Source of the DNA: Variovorax fucosicus
Lineage (GTDB): Bacteria > Pseudomonadota > Gammaproteobacteria > Burkholderiales > Burkholderiaceae_C
NCBI RefSeq assembly: GCF_030316825.1
Contig: NZ_JASZYU010000001.1
Span: forward strand, 1,426,001 to 1,490,000
Reading direction: 5' to 3'
DNA: 64,000 nucleotides
Part shown: in pieces, positions 60,584 through 64,000 of the stretch
Numbering within the stretch: the stretch's first letter is position 1
Layout: the number at the start of each line of letters is the position of its first letter
Position numbers and translations under genes: made by a program
Notes under the pieces: generated by a model
What the model was told of the DNA's origin: nothing
What the model saw: only the letters and a program-made list of their open reading frames with translations
The model's database searches: none

Positions 60584-61405
60584 ATGTTGTTCACCAGCCT
60601 GCGCCCGCTTTCAATCCTGACCGTGTCGGTGACCTTGCTGGCCGCCGGTTGTGCCTGGCTGCCACCCGCAGCCGATGCGCCGGTGGCGAAGCGCGTTGCC
60701 GCGCTGCTGCCCGCAGACGCGTTGCTGCTGGGCGAGCAGCACGATGCCGACGAGCATCACCGCATCGAACGCGAGACGGTGGAAGCGCTGCTCGCCAAGG
60801 ATCAACTCGCCGCGCTGGCGCTCGAGATGGCCGAGGACGGCCAGAGCACCGCGCGCCTGCCGGCCACGGCCACGGAGGCCCAGGTGCGCGCCGCGCTCGA
60901 ATGGCAGGACAAGGCCTGGCCCTGGGAAGACTACGGCCCGGCCGTGATGGCCGCGGTACGGGCCGGCGTGCCGGTGATCGGGGCCAACATGCCGCGCGCC
61001 CGCATGAAGGACGCGATGGTCGATGTGTCACTCGATGCGCAACTGAGCGACGCGGCCCGCGTGCTGCAGCAGGAGGCGGTGCGCAGTGGCCACTGCAACC
61101 TGCTGCCGGCCGCGCAGATCGTGCCGATGACACGCATCCAGATCGCGCGCGACCGCGCGATGGCGCAGACGATCGTCAAGGCGCGCCAGCCCGGCAAGAC
61201 GGTGCTGCTCATCTCCGGCAGCGCCCACGCGCTGCGTACGCTCGGCGTGCCGCAGCATTTGCCGACCGACATCAAGGTGGTGTCGGTCAGGCTGCTCGCA
61301 TCGGCTTCGGCGCCGGCTGAGGCCGACACCGAGTTCGACCGCACCTGGCAGACCGCGCCGCTGCCCGAGAAAGACTACTGCGCCACGCTCAAGCGTGCTT
61401 CTTGA
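60584..61405 (+). CDS. ChaN-type iron-regulated lipoprotein
   Basis: 273 residues. Lipobox VTLLAAGC at residues about 16-23 marks an outer-membrane or periplasmic lipoprotein. The ChaN fold is suggested by LLGEQHDADEHHRIE near the N-terminus, WEDYGPAVMAAVRAGVPVIGANMPR, and QTIVKARQPGKTVLLISGSAH. In Campylobacter ChaN binds two haem groups; the haem ligands here are not certain. The 3' end overlaps the opposite-strand transaminase gene by 17 nt. Confidence 0.83.
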   Translation: MLFTSLRPLSILTVSVTLLAAGCAWLPPAADAPVAKRVAALLPADALLLGEQHDADEHHRIERETVEALLAKDQLAALALEMAEDGQSTARLPATATEAQVRAALEWQDKAWPWEDYGPAVMAAVRAGVPVIGANMPRARMKDAMVDVSLDAQLSDAARVLQQEAVRSGHCNLLPAAQIVPMTRIQIARDRAMAQTIVKARQPGKTVLLISGSAHALRTLGVPQHLPTDIKVVSVRLLASASAPAEADTEFDRTWQTAPLPEKDYCATLKRAS

Positions 61406-62723
61406 TGCTGTCGGCGAGCGTGTTGACCAGCGTGTCGATGTGCTCCTTTTCCACGATGTACGGCGGTGCGATCACCAGCACCTCGCCGGCCGGCCGCACC
61501 AGCGAACCCTTGTGATAGCAGTCCAGGAAGATGTCGTAGGCGCGCTTGCCCGGTGAGCCGGCGATCGGCGCGAGCTCCACCGCTGCGGCCAGGCCCAGGC
61601 TGCGGATGCCGACCACGTTCGGCAGGCCCTTGAAGGCGCTGTGGAACGCGTCGCCGAGCACCGGGCCCATTTCGCCGGCCCGCGCGAACAGGTTCTCCCG
61701 CTGCAGCAGGTCGAGCGTGGCGATGGCCGCGGCACAGGCCACCGGATGGCCCGAGTAGGTGTAACCGTGAAAGAACTCGACCACGTGCTCGGGCGCATCG
61801 GTCTTCATCATCGCGTCGTACAGCTTGTCGCGGCAGATCACGCCGCCCATCGGAATCACGCCGTTGGTCACGCACTTGGCGAAGTTCAGCATGTCGGGCA
61901 CCACGCCGTAGTAGTCCGATGCGAAGTTGGTGCCCATGCGGCCGAAGCCGGTGATGACCTCGTCGAAGATGAGCAGGATGCCGTGCTTGTCGCAGATCTC
62001 GCGCAGCCGCTTCAGGTAGCCTTTGGGCGGCAGGTACCAGCCGGCCGAACCGGCCACCGGCTCGACGATGATCGCAGCCACGTTGCTCGGGTCGTGCAGT
62101 GGCAGGATGCGTTGTTCGAGCTCCAGCAGCGGGTCTTCGGCCCAGGCTGGCTCCTCGTTGTGGATGTAGGCATGGTTCACCGAGTCGTGGATGAAGCGCA
62201 TGTGATCCACCCGCGGCAGGAACGCCGTGCCGAACACCTTGCGGTTGCCCGGAATGCCGCCGACCGACATGCCGCCGAAGCCGACGCCGTGGTAGCCCTT
62301 CTCGCGGCCGATGAAAACGTTGCGGTGGCCCTCGCCGCGCGCACGATGGTAGGCCAGCGCCACTTTCAGCGAGGTATCGGCCGCTTCGCTGCCCGAGTTG
62401 CAGAACAGCACCTTGTTCAGGTCGCCGGGAGCCAGCGCCGCGATCATCTCGGCCGCCTTGAACGCACGGTCGTTGCTGACCTGGAAGGCGGTGGCGTAGT
62501 CGAGCGTGTCGAGCTGCTGCTTGATCGCCTCGTTGATGGGCTTCCGTTTATGGCCCGCGCCCACGCACCAGAGCGACGAGATGCCGTCGATCACCTTCTT
62601 GCCGTCGTGCGTGGTGAACTCCATGCCGTCGGCCGCCACGAACACGCGCGGATCCTTCTTGAAATGGCGGTTGGGGGTGAAGGGCAACCACTGGTTGTCC
62701 ATGTTGAAATCGTTGAAGGCCAT
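61389..62723 (-). CDS. Class III omega-transaminase (beta-alanine--pyruvate type)
   Basis: 444 residues from ATG 62723; a longer open frame is unsupported. It is a fold-type I PLP enzyme. Near the N-terminus PFTPNRHFKKDPR and SLWCVGAGHKRK resemble beta-alanine:pyruvate aminotransferases. The Schiff-base lysine is the Lys of LNFAKCVTNGVIPMGG, and FDEVITGFGRMG provides the PLP-nitrogen Asp. It probably moves the amino group of beta-alanine, GABA or a related omega-amino acid onto pyruvate. It converges with chaN with a 17-nt antisense overlap and diverges from purU. Confidence 0.9.
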   Translation of the reverse strand: MAFNDFNMDNQWLPFTPNRHFKKDPRVFVAADGMEFTTHDGKKVIDGISSLWCVGAGHKRKPINEAIKQQLDTLDYATAFQVSNDRAFKAAEMIAALAPGDLNKVLFCNSGSEAADTSLKVALAYHRARGEGHRNVFIGREKGYHGVGFGGMSVGGIPGNRKVFGTAFLPRVDHMRFIHDSVNHAYIHNEEPAWAEDPLLELEQRILPLHDPSNVAAIIVEPVAGSAGWYLPPKGYLKRLREICDKHGILLIFDEVITGFGRMGTNFASDYYGVVPDMLNFAKCVTNGVIPMGGVICRDKLYDAMMKTDAPEHVVEFFHGYTYSGHPVACAAAIATLDLLQRENLFARAGEMGPVLGDAFHSAFKGLPNVVGIRSLGLAAAVELAPIAGSPGKRAYDIFLDCYHKGSLVRPAGEVLVIAPPYIVEKEHIDTLVNTLADSIKKHA

Positions 62724-62812
62724 GGGTCGCTCCTGGCGCGGCGCGCTGGGGGAAAGGGGCATTCTGGCACCGGCCATGCACCCCTGCCGCGGCTGCGACA
62801 ATGCTCGCCCTT

Positions 62813-63661
62813 ATGAGCACTGCGTACATCCTCACCCTCTCCTGCCCCGATCGCACCGGCATCGTGCACGCCGTCTCCGGCTTCCTGCTCGAGCGCGGCG
62901 GCAACATCGAAGAGGCGGCCCAATACAACGACCACGACACCGGCCTGTTCTTCATGCGCGTGCGCTTCGCCTGCGCCGTGCCCGACGAGGCCGCGCTGCG
63001 TTCGCAGATCGCGCTGCTGGCCGAGAGCTTCGGCATGCACTGGCAACTGCACGCCGCCGCCGTGCCGATGAAGACGGTGATCCTGGTCAGCAAGGACGGC
63101 CACTGCCTGAACGACCTGCTGTTCCGCTGGAAGAGCGGGCATCTTGCGATCGACGTGCGCGCCATCGTCTCGAACCACCGCGACTTCTACCAGCTCGCGG
63201 CCAGCTACAACGTGCCGTTCCACCATATCCCGGTGACGGCCGCAACCAAGGCACAGGGCGAGGCCAAGCAGCTCGAGGTCATCGAGGCCGAGGGCGCCGA
63301 ACTCGTGGTGCTGGCGCGCTACATGCAGATCCTCAGCAACGACCTGTGCCAGAAGCTGGCCGGCCGCGCGATCAACATCCACCATTCGTTCCTGCCGAGC
63401 TTCAAGGGCGCCAAGCCCTACTACCAGGCGCACGACCGCGGCGTGAAGCTGATCGGCGCCACCGCACACTACGTGACGGCCGACCTCGACGAAGGCCCGA
63501 TCATCGAACAGGACGTGGCGCACGCCGACCACACCGACACGGTGGAAGACCTCACCGCACGCGGCCGCGACACCGAGAGCCAGGTGCTGGCGCGCGCCGT
63601 GAAGTGGCACAGCGAGCACCGCGTGCTGCTGAACGGGCACCGCACCGTGGTGTTCCGCTGA
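62813..63661 (+). CDS. purU: Formyltetrahydrofolate deformylase
   Basis: 282 residues from ATG 62813; an in-frame ATG at 62801 is also open. The N-terminal ACT domain (1-85, LSCPDRTGIVHAVSGFLLERGGN) is followed by a formyl-transferase-like hydrolase domain. The catalytic Asn-His-Asp set is present: NIHHSFLPSFKG and ATAHYVTADLDEGPII. It releases formate from 10-formyl-THF for purine synthesis and one-carbon balance. Confidence 0.95.
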   Translation: MSTAYILTLSCPDRTGIVHAVSGFLLERGGNIEEAAQYNDHDTGLFFMRVRFACAVPDEAALRSQIALLAESFGMHWQLHAAAVPMKTVILVSKDGHCLNDLLFRWKSGHLAIDVRAIVSNHRDFYQLAASYNVPFHHIPVTAATKAQGEAKQLEVIEAEGAELVVLARYMQILSNDLCQKLAGRAINIHHSFLPSFKGAKPYYQAHDRGVKLIGATAHYVTADLDEGPIIEQDVAHADHTDTVEDLTARGRDTESQVLARAVKWHSEHRVLLNGHRTVVFR

Positions 63662-63674
63662 GAGGCCGCGCGCA

Positions 63675-64000
63675 ATGCAGGGCTTGCGCGGGCTCGCCTG
63701 GCTGCTGGTGTTCCAGTCCGCGGGCGAACTGCTGTCGCGCGGCCTCTCGCTGCCGCTGCCCGGTCCGGTGCTCGGACTGGTCCTGATGCTCGCCGGCTTG
63801 CGCTTCGAAGCGATCCGCGAACCCGTCGGCGAATGCGCCGGCTTTCTGCTCTCGCACCTTTCGCTGCTGTTCATCCCGGTGGGCGTCGGCGTGATGACCC
63901 ATTTGGCGCTCGTGAGCCAGTACGGCGGCCGCATGTTGCTGGTGATCGCGCTGTCGACCTGGATCGGGCTCGCGGTGACGGCGCTGGTGCTCTTCTGGCC
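63675..64000 (+). CDS. CidA/LrgA family holin-like protein, 3' partial
   Basis: 108 complete codons visible, running off the right edge. From ATG 63675, LGWLL-type hydrophobic segments alternate with short loops, and LSLPLPGPVLGLVLMLAGL is characteristic of LrgA/CidA. The typical protein is about 115-130 residues, so only the C-terminal tail is missing. The usual partner (LrgB/CidB) would lie just outside the window. It follows purU by 13 nt. Confidence 0.85.
   Translation, partial: MQGLRGLAWLLVFQSAGELLSRGLSLPLPGPVLGLVLMLAGLRFEAIREPVGECAGFLLSHLSLLFIPVGVGVMTHLALVSQYGGRMLLVIALSTWIGLAVTALVLFW

Overview
The window is GC-rich, densely coded chromosome from a betaproteobacterium, most likely Comamonadaceae and close to Variovorax. 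The evidence is the split spc/alpha ribosomal cluster, recG beside oxyR, a PhaM-type PHA granule protein, Bug/TctC and TRAP binding proteins, DUF3567 and DUF3108 proteins, and a hot-dog protein next to ubiA. This assignment rests on gene content and order only. I see no rRNA genes, insertion sequences, prophage or CRISPR array.

Layout. 1-1.8 kb: the 3' part of an aryl-CoA ligase gene and a Rid-family gene. 1.86-10.9 kb (minus strand): the spc and alpha ribosomal operons (rplN to rplQ, with secY and rpoA), ending in initiator tRNA-fMet; a strong promoter lies upstream of rplN. 10.9-21.4 kb: housekeeping genes (proC, ubiA, dps, oxyR, recG, queA, tgt). 21.6-28.6 kb: an envelope or lipid-remodelling neighbourhood. 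It holds an alkaline-ceramidase-like membrane protein, a fused MFS lysophospholipid transporter/acyltransferase, a PAP2 phosphatase and a DUF2145 operon. A nearly identical 19-bp palindrome precedes two of its transcription units, one of them beside an HTH regulator. 28.6-32.2 kb: a tandem glycine riboswitch in front of a dadA-type dehydrogenase gene, then DUF2141 and carotenoid-oxygenase genes.

32.2-38.9 kb (minus strand): a FIST protein, a PhaM-like protein, a likely copper-uptake set (PCu(A)C chaperone, TonB receptor, DUF2946) and a Cys/Met PLP enzyme. 38.9-48.8 kb (plus strand): VOC and LysR genes, then a D-glutamate cyclase-like protein, a complete TRAP transporter with two paralogous binding proteins, and a fused HyuA-HyuB oxoprolinase. 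This looks like a pyroglutamate or D-glutamate uptake and salvage module. 50-57.7 kb: a translationally coupled aromatic-catabolic cluster (FAD hydroxylase, VOC dioxygenase, alpha/beta hydrolase, FAH enzyme, TctC binding protein) beside a LuxR-type regulator. 57.7-64 kb: DUF3108, DUF3567, AbrB-type permease, ChaN, omega-transaminase, purU and the start of a CidA/LrgA gene.

The strongest candidates for new biology are three. The first is the regulator, palindrome and ceramidase-like lipid cluster (24-28.6 kb). The second is the D-glutamate cyclase, TRAP and oxoprolinase operon (40.3-48.8 kb). The third is the glycine riboswitch controlling a D-amino-acid dehydrogenase. No gene-free stretch exceeds 300 bases.
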